Positions 1 to 6,240 of a stretch of 64,000 bases of DNA are shown piece by piece. Below the pieces are notes generated by a model. The model was not told the DNA's origin and searched no databases. It was given only the letters and a program-made list of their open reading frames with translations. How positions within the stretch are numbered: position 1 is the stretch's first letter; each line of letters starts with the position of its first letter. The stretch comes from an uncultured Clostridia bacterium. Lineage in GTDB: Bacteria; Bacillota; Clostridia; Christensenellales; UBA1242. The stretch covers positions 1 to 64,000 of the forward strand of contig CALWPL010000005.1 of assembly GCA_944383405.1 (NCBI GenBank), read 5' to 3'. Both the position numbers and the translations under genes were made by a program.

Positions 1-88
1 TGGCGGAGGACACAGGATTCGAACCTGCGGAAGCTTTCACTTCAACGGTTTTCAAGACCGCCGCTTTAAACCGCTCAGCCAATCCTCC
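1..88 (-). tRNA. tRNA-Ser (anticodon TGA)
   Basis: Read on the minus strand this folds as a class II tRNA. The acceptor arm GGAGGAT pairs with GTCCTCC (one T-G pair), followed by discriminator G and an encoded CCA. The anticodon arm CGGTCTTGAAAACCG places TGA in the loop, decoding UCA serine codons. A long variable arm follows, then the GGTTCGAATCC T-arm. The discriminator G and long variable arm both fit serine. Confidence 0.96.
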
Positions 89-105
89 ATTTAATAAACA
101 ATACT

Positions 106-133
106 ATTATACACAATTTTTTTTTATTTGCAA
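106..133 (-). promoter_or_regulatory. promoter of tRNA-Ser
   Basis: On the minus strand, TTGCAA (133-128), a 16-bp spacer and a perfect TATAAT (111-106) lie about 18 bp upstream of the mature tRNA 5' end at 88. No ORF intervenes. Confidence 0.7.
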
Positions 134-246
134 CTAAAAATTTACTTAATATTTTTTATTTTAATTTTATTTAAAAAATGGTAATTTAAAATTTATCAAT
201 AAAATTTAATTCGGCTTTAAATTTTTTCTTAAAGTATTGTAATAAA

Positions 247-2811
247 TTATAAAGAGGTAAATATTTTTATCAAGGTTAGGTTGGCTGGGTAGGTAATAAA
301 GTAAGTTATAAATAGAGACAAAACAATTATAAACATAGACATAATAAATTCTTTATTAAACTTTTCTTTAAAATAATAAACGAGTAAACCCGCAGTTATA
401 AGAATAGCCCCCAATACAAATCCAATTAAAACATAAACAAACAAAGGATTATTAAAGACTATTTTAATATTATTTTCTCCTTCTTTTAAATTTAATGTCA
501 TAAAAGAAAGAAAGTCATTTGTAAATTCTTGCTTTTCTCCATTGACATATACACTATAACCATCAAGCGTTGTAAAAGGTAGCATTATTGTCGCTTCAGT
601 GTTTAGATATAGATTGGAGTTTAATATGTTGTAGTCCTGATAAGTATTAGACTCAAAAGTGGTAATTTCTTGTAATTTGTATAAATCAAGAGTATAAAAA
701 CTAAGATAATCAATAGGAATATTGTCATAAATATTTATTAATGAATTTTCGTTTTTATTGGTGTTAAGTTCTATAAAACAAGTATGATAAATGCTACAGC
801 CGTCAACATTAATTGAGATATCATAATTATCATCTGAATGGACATAAAGATACAAAATTTCGCCTTCATCTAATGAAATGTCAAAACTTATGAACCTTTC
901 TTCTGCCTTGTTTCCCGCAACAATTAAATTATTCTCATCGACATGGCAGTTTGTAAAGGTAAGTTCTGGATAAACTTGCTCTAATAAAATGCCATTTCCA
1001 CCAAGCATTTCATAAATTTTTTGTTGATTGTCTAAGATGTTATTAGACAATTCTTGCTTGTCATATAAAATTTTTGCATAACCATTGCAAAGTGTGTTTT
1101 TATAAAGATAAAAACCATCTTGCTCTCCAACCAATTCTAAATACCACCTATCGACCTTAAAAGGATAAAGCGAGTACTCATTATTTACAACAATGTCCGA
1201 CAGTAATGTTCCGCCAAATGATTGAGTTGAATTTATTGAAGTCAAATATCCAAGACTTTCTAAACTATTTAACGCATCCTTATTAGCGAGTGAAGAAAAA
1301 GTGCTTGTTGAAGAACAGTTTAGCAAAGTTTGAGAAAGAGATTCATATCCAGTTGAGAAGACTTTTACCCTATCAGTTTCTTGAATCTCTGATGTAAGTT
1401 GTGAAATAGCCCTATAACTATCAGTAGGTAAGAACCCAGAGGAGAAAAACAAAACTGAGTTTCCAGCAATCAGCGAAAGAGTTAATATAAAAGAGCAAAT
1501 GAGAAAGTGTATATTAATGTACTTTTTTAAACTAATACTTATTATAAACGGGAAAAGGATGAGTATGGATATTAATATAAATACAAATAAATATGAAAAG
1601 TTTGAATATTGATTAGCAAAAATATCAGAGATTGGTTTATAAAAAATAAAAATAAATATAGCATATAAAACTAGAAAAGTAATAAGAGTTAAATATATAG
1701 GAATTACAAATTTCGATTTTTCAGTTTCAAATGTTAAAGAGTTTAGATATCTGCTTGCAAGAATAAGAGTCGTAAAAGCACCAACAAACCCAAATCTTGC
1801 ATAGTATCCAAGAATGCTTCCACCATTGAAAGCCATAATTACTTCATCGCTTATGATTGTAAGTAAGGTCAGCATCTCAATAAAAATTAGAAATCTGTTT
1901 AACTTATCTTTTTTATCGCATTTAAAAATAAAAATAATTGCAAAAACACAGCATATAATTTCTGCAGTTGAAGTTAATATTTTAGATGGAGTGCCAAGGA
2001 AAGAATCTGTAGATATAAATAATATTCCTGTGTTTCTTCCAGAAGAAAGATATTGAACAAAACTAGGAAACAGTATTGGCATGGAGAACCCAATGCTAAT
2101 AGCCACACACGATAAAACTTTAACAATAAGGTCCTTTCTGTTTTTCTTTTCAACAACAATGAAAATGTATGCCCCAAAAATCACAAAAAGATATAGTAGG
2201 GTAAAACACCCAAGAGAGAAACAAGACACAATCATAAAGAAAATAACAAAAACAAATGGAAACTTTTTATTTTCATCTTTTAAAAGATTAAAGCAGTTTA
2301 CAAAAATTGGCGCATAAATGAGATAATCAAGAAAAGACATGTAGGTGTACATCATAAGCATATATCCACAAAATGTGTAAGATAATGCAAGAATTAATGT
2401 TTTTAGCGCCCCTAAGTTTTTAAAATATTTCTTTAAAAACCAAATTGCAACACAACAAATGCATATAAGTTTTAGAATAAAAACAATGTTAAGTGAATAC
2501 TGTAAATTTCCTTCTCCACCAAGTAGCATAAGTAGGTTAAAAGGGCTTAAAATAAAATAAATTAAATATCCAAAAGTATTTGCCCCAGTCCCAAATTTTG
2601 TTGAATAAAAAAGTGGGGATTTTCCATTTAAAAAATCAAAAATAAGTTCCGTTTGCGGAATAATTTGTGCCGCCATGTCATAGTGAGAAAGAGTATTCGT
2701 CCCAAAAGGAAATACGGAAAAAATAGCATAAAGGGACAGCATGATAATAAGAATTATCAGACTAGATAAAAAGTATTCTTTATTCTTGCTAAAAAAATTT
2801 TTTACCTTCAA
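247..2811 (-). CDS. YfhO family membrane protein
   Basis: Large polytopic membrane protein of about 850 residues. The N-terminal part holds roughly a dozen hydrophobic helices; the first is preceded by KNFFSKNKEYF. The conserved opening SHYDMAAQI, followed by the FGTGANTFGYLIYFILSP region, is typical of the YfhO family (PF09586). After residue 470 comes a mostly extracytoplasmic domain, then two C-terminal helices. YfhO proteins of Bacillus and Listeria act in glycosylation of cell-envelope teichoic acids, probably moving or using lipid-linked sugars; that role here is inferred. The frame is open from a TTG at 2865, but that codon has no ribosome binding site. I prefer the TTG at 2811, which has GGGAG about 12 bases upstream; no ATG precedes the first membrane helix. 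It is transcribed divergently from the MarR-type gene. Confidence 0.88.
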   Translation of the reverse strand: MKVKNFFSKNKEYFLSSLIILIIMLSLYAIFSVFPFGTNTLSHYDMAAQIIPQTELIFDFLNGKSPLFYSTKFGTGANTFGYLIYFILSPFNLLMLLGGEGNLQYSLNIVFILKLICICCVAIWFLKKYFKNLGALKTLILALSYTFCGYMLMMYTYMSFLDYLIYAPIFVNCFNLLKDENKKFPFVFVIFFMIVSCFSLGCFTLLYLFVIFGAYIFIVVEKKNRKDLIVKVLSCVAISIGFSMPILFPSFVQYLSSGRNTGILFISTDSFLGTPSKILTSTAEIICCVFAIIFIFKCDKKDKLNRFLIFIEMLTLLTIISDEVIMAFNGGSILGYYARFGFVGAFTTLILASRYLNSLTFETEKSKFVIPIYLTLITFLVLYAIFIFIFYKPISDIFANQYSNFSYLFVFILISILILFPFIISISLKKYINIHFLICSFILTLSLIAGNSVLFFSSGFLPTDSYRAISQLTSEIQETDRVKVFSTGYESLSQTLLNCSSTSTFSSLANKDALNSLESLGYLTSINSTQSFGGTLLSDIVVNNEYSLYPFKVDRWYLELVGEQDGFYLYKNTLCNGYAKILYDKQELSNNILDNQQKIYEMLGGNGILLEQVYPELTFTNCHVDENNLIVAGNKAEERFISFDISLDEGEILYLYVHSDDNYDISINVDGCSIYHTCFIELNTNKNENSLINIYDNIPIDYLSFYTLDLYKLQEITTFESNTYQDYNILNSNLYLNTEATIMLPFTTLDGYSVYVNGEKQEFTNDFLSFMTLNLKEGENNIKIVFNNPLFVYVLIGFVLGAILITAGLLVYYFKEKFNKEFIMSMFIIVLSLFITYFITYPANLTLIKIFTSL

Positions 2812-2950
2812 CTTTAAAATCTTCTCCCTTTGCTTTGTATGTATTTTAATACATATTTTGTTCAACTTGATAAAAGTTAAAATTTATAAGTTAATAAACT
2901 TATTCTTGAACTAAGTTGTTTGTTTTAAATAACTTTTTAAATTGCAATAT

Positions 2951-2980
2951 ATTATAATTAATTTTTGCGTAAATTGTCAA
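2951..2980 (-). promoter_or_regulatory. promoter of the YfhO gene
   Basis: On the minus strand TTGACA (2980-2975), an 18-bp spacer and perfect TATAAT (2956-2951) point toward the YfhO gene, leaving a leader of about 130 nt. The leader contains a small perfect hairpin ATAAGTT-AATA-AACTTAT near 2886-2903. Confidence 0.7.
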
Positions 2981-3018
2981 ATATAACTCATTTGTCTAAA
3001 TAAATATCTATTCTTTAA

Positions 3019-3047
3019 TTGACAAATTAAAAAATTACAATTATCCT
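3019..3047 (+). promoter_or_regulatory. promoter of the FabT-like regulator, flanked by an inverted repeat
   Basis: TTGACA (3019-3024), 17-bp spacer, TATCCT (3042-3047); start expected near 3054 and AGGAGA ribosome site at 3064-3069. The promoter is bracketed by a perfect 9-bp inverted repeat, CTCATTTGT (2987-2995) and ACAAATGAG (3049-3057), the right arm covering the likely start site. This differs from the TTTGA-type boxes downstream. Confidence 0.6.
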
Positions 3048-3076
3048 AACAAATGAGAATTTTAGGAGACACATAA

Positions 3077-3520
3077 ATGGACTTTACAAAAGAAATTTTA
3101 AATGAAATATTGGTCAAACTTTTTAATGCAGTTTTGTTTAATGAAGAGGACTTTATTAAATCTAATCTTAATGAGAAAATAACTCTAAGGGGAGTGCACG
3201 CAATAGAAGCAATTGACAAGGCAAATAAAAATAAAGATGCGTCAATGAAAAATATAGCAAGTATTTTAGGTGTTACAGCAGGAACTCTTACAACTCTTCT
3301 TAAAAAACTTGAAACTAAGGGCTATATTACAAAAAAACAGTCAAAGGAAGATAAGCGTAAATATTTTATACAGATAACTAGAAAGGGCGAAAAGGTTTTA
3401 AATGTCCATAAAGAATATCACGAAAATATGATTGATATGATAACAAGAAATCTTAGCCCAAAAGAGATAAACCAGTTGATTGATTTAATGTCAAAAGTTA
3501 AATATTATTTTATGAGTTAA
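3077..3520 (+). CDS. MarR-family regulator, FabT-like
   Basis: 147-residue winged-helix protein of the MarR family. A helical dimerisation segment (residues 1-50) precedes the helix-turn-helix; the recognition helix is about residues 67-81 (VTAGTLTTLLKKLETKG), and the wing carries KEDKRKYF. A C-terminal dimerisation helix follows. The recognition helix closely resembles that of FabT, the repressor of fatty-acid synthesis in lactic streptococci (VT-GTVTTSINRLE-KGYI as I remember it). The FabT reading is strengthened by what follows: two TTTGA-N3-TCAAA palindromes in the 110-bp gap before a DegV/FakB gene. FabT uses acyl-ACP as corepressor; whether this protein does is inference. The start is fixed by AGGAGA eight bases before the ATG. 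It could also be another lipid-responsive MarR member. Confidence 0.87.
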   Translation: MDFTKEILNEILVKLFNAVLFNEEDFIKSNLNEKITLRGVHAIEAIDKANKNKDASMKNIASILGVTAGTLTTLLKKLETKGYITKKQSKEDKRKYFIQITRKGEKVLNVHKEYHENMIDMITRNLSPKEINQLIDLMSKVKYYFMS

Positions 3521-3525
3521 ATTTA

Positions 3526-3540
3526 GTTTGATATTCAAAC
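3526..3540. promoter_or_regulatory. FabT-like operator, distal site
   Basis: Perfect 15-bp palindrome GTTTGA-TAT-TCAAAC just after the regulator's stop codon. It matches the half-site pattern TTTGA/TCAAA known for FabT boxes. Centre-to-centre distance to the second site is 32 bp, about three helical turns, so two dimers could bind the same DNA face. Confidence 0.6.
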
Positions 3541-3557
3541 AAAAATTATTAAAAAAG

Positions 3558-3588
3558 GTTTGACTATCAAATTATTTTTTGTTATAAA
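3558..3588 (+). promoter_or_regulatory. fakB promoter overlapped by a second FabT-like operator
   Basis: TTGACT (3560-3565), 17-bp spacer and TATAAA (3583-3588) form a sigma-A promoter. The -35 lies inside the near-perfect palindrome GTTTGA-CTA-TCAAAT (3558-3572), the arrangement expected for repression by promoter occlusion. The downstream gene has GGGGAG at 3620-3625 before its ATG. Confidence 0.66.
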
Positions 3589-3630
3589 TATCCTTGTTTG
3601 TGTATTTTTAAATAAACAGGGGAGAAAAAT

Positions 3631-4509
3631 ATGAAAGTTGCAATAGTTACAGATAGTAATAGTGGAATAGGTATAGACGAGGCAAAAAGGCTTGGCGTAA
3701 CAGTTGTGCCTATGCCATTTTTGATTGATGGGGAAGAATATTTTGAAAATGTAAATCTTGACCAAAAAGGTTTTTATGAAAAATTACTTAAAGGGGCTGA
3801 TGTGTCAACAAGTCAGCCAAGTATTTCAGTAGTCGTTGATACTTGGAAAAAATTACTTGAAACTTATGACGAAGTTGTACATATTCCAATGAGTAGCGGG
3901 CTTTCTGCAAGTTGTGAAACGGCAACTAATTTTGCTCGTGAGTTTAATGGTAAGGTTGAAGTTGTTGATAATAAGAGAATTTCTGTTACTCAAAAACAAG
4001 CAGTCTATGACGCCTTGTATCTTGCAAAACAGGGAATGAGTGCAAAAGAAATAAAGGAGAAACTCCTTCAAAGCAGTATGAATTCAAGTATTTATATAAT
4101 GCTTTCAACTCTTAAATATTTAAAGAAAGGTGGGCGTATTACTCCTGCCGCTGCCATTCTTGGTAAAGTCCTTGGCATAAAACCAGTTCTTCAAATTCAG
4201 GGTGCAAAATTAGATAAATTCGCTCAGGTTCTTAGTTTTTCTCTTGGTAGAAAAAAGATGATTGAGCAAATTATTAAGGATATGACTACTCGATTTAAAG
4301 ATTTGTATGAACAAAATCGTCTTAAAATTTTTATGGCTTATACTTATGATGAAGATAAAATTGAAAATTTTAGACGAGAGGCTGATAAGGCTCTAAGTAA
4401 ATATAACTTAAAGGTTGAAATGATAGACCCGCTTTCGCTTTCGGTTTCCTGTCATATTGGGGAAGGTGCAATCGCTATTGCCTGTTGCGAAAGTTTAGTT
4501 CAAGATTAA
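3631..4509 (+). CDS. DegV family fatty-acid-binding protein (FakB-like)
   Basis: 292 residues, normal length for DegV/FakB. The family signatures are present: N-terminal VAIVTDSNSG, STSQPS at residues 59-64 and SSGLSAS at 88-94, which line the acyl carboxylate pocket, plus KYLKKGGRI and the C-terminal HIGEGA. FakB proteins hold exogenous fatty acids for phosphorylation by the kinase FakA; the acyl phosphate then enters phospholipid synthesis. No FakA gene is visible in the window, so the kinase must be elsewhere. The gene is monocistronic, with its own operator-covered promoter and a terminator immediately after the stop, and it sits next to a FabT-like regulator, which supports a lipid role. 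Which fatty acid it prefers cannot be read from sequence. Confidence 0.92.
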   Translation: MKVAIVTDSNSGIGIDEAKRLGVTVVPMPFLIDGEEYFENVNLDQKGFYEKLLKGADVSTSQPSISVVVDTWKKLLETYDEVVHIPMSSGLSASCETATNFAREFNGKVEVVDNKRISVTQKQAVYDALYLAKQGMSAKEIKEKLLQSSMNSSIYIMLSTLKYLKKGGRITPAAAILGKVLGIKPVLQIQGAKLDKFAQVLSFSLGRKKMIEQIIKDMTTRFKDLYEQNRLKIFMAYTYDEDKIENFRREADKALSKYNLKVEMIDPLSLSVSCHIGEGAIAIACCESLVQD

Positions 4510-4514
4510 GACTT

Positions 4515-4548
4515 AAAAAGTACAACTATAAAAGTTGTATTTTTTTAT
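4515..4548 (+). terminator. intrinsic terminator after the DegV/FakB gene
   Basis: Stem TACAACT (4521-4527) / AGTTGTA (4533-4539) with a five-base loop, flanked by an A-run and followed by TTTTTTT, six bases after the stop codon. Confidence 0.85.
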
Positions 4549-5071
4549 TTGTATACTTAAAGTACTCTTATTGTTTTATTTTTTTAAGTTAGTTATTTAA
4601 TTAATGCTAGTTAATTTAGTTGGTTTGGTCTTATTATTAAGAAGAAAACGAAATTAAGAAGAAAACGGAGTTATTATTAATTTTTCTATTATTTTTTTCT
4701 TTTTATTTGCAAGTAATAGTTTTTATTTAAGATATTTTTTTTGTCAAAAAAAAGGGGGTTTTTAGAAAATTTTGTAATAAAACTTTCTAAAACTTAATTT
4801 TTAATAATTTTTTTCACTTTATTTTTTCTACTGGTAGAATTTGGAAGATAATTTTACTTTATTTTGCTTTCTTTTTGTTTGTATAATTTTTCTTGGGTTT
4901 TATGCTGTTGCGATTCGCCTTTTTGTTGTGGGCCCTTGGCTTCCTTCGTGGTGGCAATACTAATAATAATGATAATGCCGGGGTCTTCTTATTGTATTAC
5001 TTTTATCTGTATTATACTTACGATGCTTGCGGCTTTCGTCCCTCCCTTATATTCTTATAGAAAAGGGGTTA
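4549..5071. other. gene-free T-rich stretch
   Basis: No gene with a start codon and ribosome site is visible. The stretch is strongly T-rich, with a 15-bp direct repeat ATTAAGAAGAAAACG (two copies between about 4636 and 4662). A less AT-biased patch at about 4890-5060 contains GGGCCC and GCGATTCGC; its composition differs from the surroundings and it may be a decayed acquired segment, but I recognise no protein in any frame. Confidence 0.5.
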
Positions 5072-5192
5072 AGGGGGAATACCTTCCCCCTAGGGTTTTT
5101 CATTTTTTCTCTGCCCCTTACCAATGGGACAGAAAAGAGAAAAAAGGAAAACACCCATTAAACTTATTTTGGCTAAAATTTTTTTAGCCAAA
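5072..5192. repeat. cluster of three hairpins
   Basis: Three inverted repeats follow closely. AGGGGGAA (5072-5079) / TTCCCCCT (5084-5091) has a four-base loop. An imperfect long hairpin at about 5106-5148 pairs TTTTTCTCT with AGAGAAAAA, with GCCCC and GGGACAG inside. TTTGGCTAAAA (5168-5178) / TTTTAGCCAAA (5182-5192) has a three-base loop. They may be stacked terminators or remnants of a mobile element. Confidence 0.6.
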
Positions 5193-5196
5193 CTTT

Positions 5197-5510
5197 GACC
5201 TATTAAAAATTTAAACTATTCCCGACCAATTAGAAAAAAATCAATAAAACTTAAATATTTTTGACCAATTAGAAAATTTAAACCGCTTAGAAAAATTAAA
5301 CATTATAAATACCTATTTAAAAATTAAACTTAAGTACGACCTATAAAAAATTAAAACTAATTCTAACTAATTAAAAAAATAAATAATAAAACAAATAAAA
5401 CTTAAACTAGATTCAGACCGATTAGAAAACTTAGACTAAAATCCAACCTATAAAAATTTTAAACTAAAAATTATATAATAGAAAATCAAACATTCTGACA
5501 AATTAGAAAA
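5197..5510. repeat. degenerate AT-rich interspersed repeat
   Basis: About ten diverged copies of a motif close to GACCNATTAGAAAA, often followed by TTAAACT, starting near 5197, 5224, 5263, 5282, 5311, 5338, 5365, 5416, 5445 and 5497. Spacing is irregular (about 20-50 bp) and every forward frame is interrupted by TAG within the motif, so it is not a coding repeat on the plus strand. It lies directly upstream of a broken gene and may be decayed DNA. Confidence 0.5.
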
Positions 5511-5527
5511 AATATTGAATTATAAAT

Positions 5528-5570
5528 AAAAATACTAGTGAACTAATAAACTTGCCCTAGTATTTTTTTA
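5528..5570 (+). terminator. possible terminator or inverted repeat
   Basis: AAAAATACTAG (5528-5538) is complementary to CTAGTATTTTT (5557-5567) across an 18-base loop and runs into seven T residues. The long loop makes it weaker than the other terminators here. Confidence 0.4.
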
Positions 5571-5585
5571 ACATAATTTCTATAA

Positions 5586-5960
5586 AAATTTGACAAAGAA
5601 GAAAACTTAGAAGAGCAAACCGCACAATTTAATAGTAATATAGAAATTAAAAATAGAAAAATACTAGAAAATGACACTGTAAATGACACTATAAAACATA
5701 CAAATGACACTTTAAATGGGAATGGCACTATAAATGGCACTATAAATGGCACTATAAATGGCACTATAAATGAAAGTGATATTGAAAAAAATTTATTAAA
5801 TAGTATTAAGCAAAATCAAAATATTACAGTAGACGAACTTTCCAAATTATTAGTAAAGTCAAGAAGAACAATATCAAGAATATTATCAAAATTAAAAGAG
5901 CAAGGGAAAATAAAGAGAGTTGGCTCTGATAAAAAAGGTTATTGGGAGATAATTCAATAA
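5586..5960 (+). pseudogene. 3' remnant of an AAA_4/Schlafen-like putative DNA-binding protein
   Basis: An open stretch of 124 sense codons ends in TAA at 5958-5960, begins right after an in-frame TAA (5583-5585) and has no ATG, GTG or TTG start with a ribosome site. It encodes a polar segment with repeated N[DG]T[IVL] units (four perfect NGTI copies), then a C-terminal winged helix: KNLLNSIKQNQNITVDELSK, then SRRTISRILSKLKEQGKIKR and a final GYWEII. This combination is characteristic of the C-terminus of the AAA_4 / AlbA_2 (Schlafen-like) 'putative transcriptional regulator' family, whose members often carry NGTI-type tracts before a terminal HTH. The catalytic N-terminal two thirds are absent; upstream DNA is hairpins and decayed repeats. 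I read it as a deletion remnant of an accessory, probably mobile gene. Confidence 0.72.
5724..5771 (+). repeat. four tandem 12-bp units encoding GTIN
   Basis: GGCACTATAAAT occurs four times head to tail without mismatch. Related but diverged units (AATGACACTGTA-like) precede it from about 5670. The identity of the last four copies indicates recent slippage expansion. Confidence 0.9.
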
Positions 5961-5993
5961 ACATATTGTAAGCAAACTATTATTAAACTTTTT

Positions 5994-6050
5994 AAAAAGG
6001 TGTGAACAAAATTAATAAAAAATATTTAAAAAATGTTCACACTTTTATTT
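5994..6050 (+). terminator. terminator of the remnant gene
   Basis: GTGTGAACA (6000-6008) pairs perfectly with TGTTCACAC (6034-6042); an A-run precedes the left arm and a T-rich run follows the right arm. The 25-base loop is long. It lies about 40 bp after the remnant's stop. Confidence 0.6.
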
Positions 6051-6063
6051 TTTATGATATAAT
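6036..6063 (+). promoter_or_regulatory. extended -10 promoter of the 24-codon ORF
   Basis: TTCACA (6036-6041), 16-bp spacer and TGATATAAT (6055-6063), an extended -10. The -35 lies in the right arm of the preceding hairpin. Start expected near 6070. Confidence 0.6.
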
Positions 6064-6095
6064 ATAGTATAAGACTAAAAAGATAGGGGACAAAA

Positions 6096-6170
6096 ATGCA
6101 ATATCCTATTTTATGCAATGTTTATAAAAACGAGTGTCCTATTTTATGTATTTTTTGTAAAGTAAAATAA
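6096..6170 (+). CDS. 24-residue Cys-rich small ORF
   Basis: ATG to TAA encodes a 24-residue peptide with Cys at 7, 14, 18 and 21 and two PILC units (4-7 and 15-18) exactly 11 residues apart. The underlying 12-bp repeat TCCTATTTTATG (6104-6115 and 6137-6148) lies in the same reading frame. An AGGGGA ribosome site ends five bases before the ATG, an extended -10 promoter sits about 33 bp upstream, and a strong terminator follows 35 bp after the stop, so the unit looks complete and self-contained. I recognise no family. It could be a small metal-binding or membrane-active peptide. Alternatively the transcript could be a small RNA in which the reading frame is incidental; sequence alone does not decide. 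Confidence 0.42.
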   Translation: MQYPILCNVYKNECPILCIFCKVK

Positions 6171-6204
6171 TTTATATAGGCTTATTTTAGTTTTATGGGT
6201 TTAA

Positions 6205-6240
6205 AAAAGGTCAACCTTATAAAGTGGTTGACCTTTTTTC
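6205..6240. terminator. bidirectional terminator between the small ORF and argS
   Basis: Perfect 12-bp stem AAAAGGTCAACC (6205-6216) / GGTTGACCTTTT (6226-6237) with T-runs on both strands. It abuts the argS stop codon on the minus strand and ends the small-ORF transcript on the plus strand. Confidence 0.9.

Noticed and set aside
4864-5187. 107-codon open frame on the plus strand with a hydrophobic middle
   Set aside because: It starts at a TTG without a ribosome site, and its end is encoded by the hairpin cluster at 5072-5192. The product resembles no family and the T-rich strand favours chance open frames.
5197-5510. Possible CRISPR array
   Set aside because: The copies are diverged and irregularly spaced, spacers are not of constant length, and there are no cas genes.
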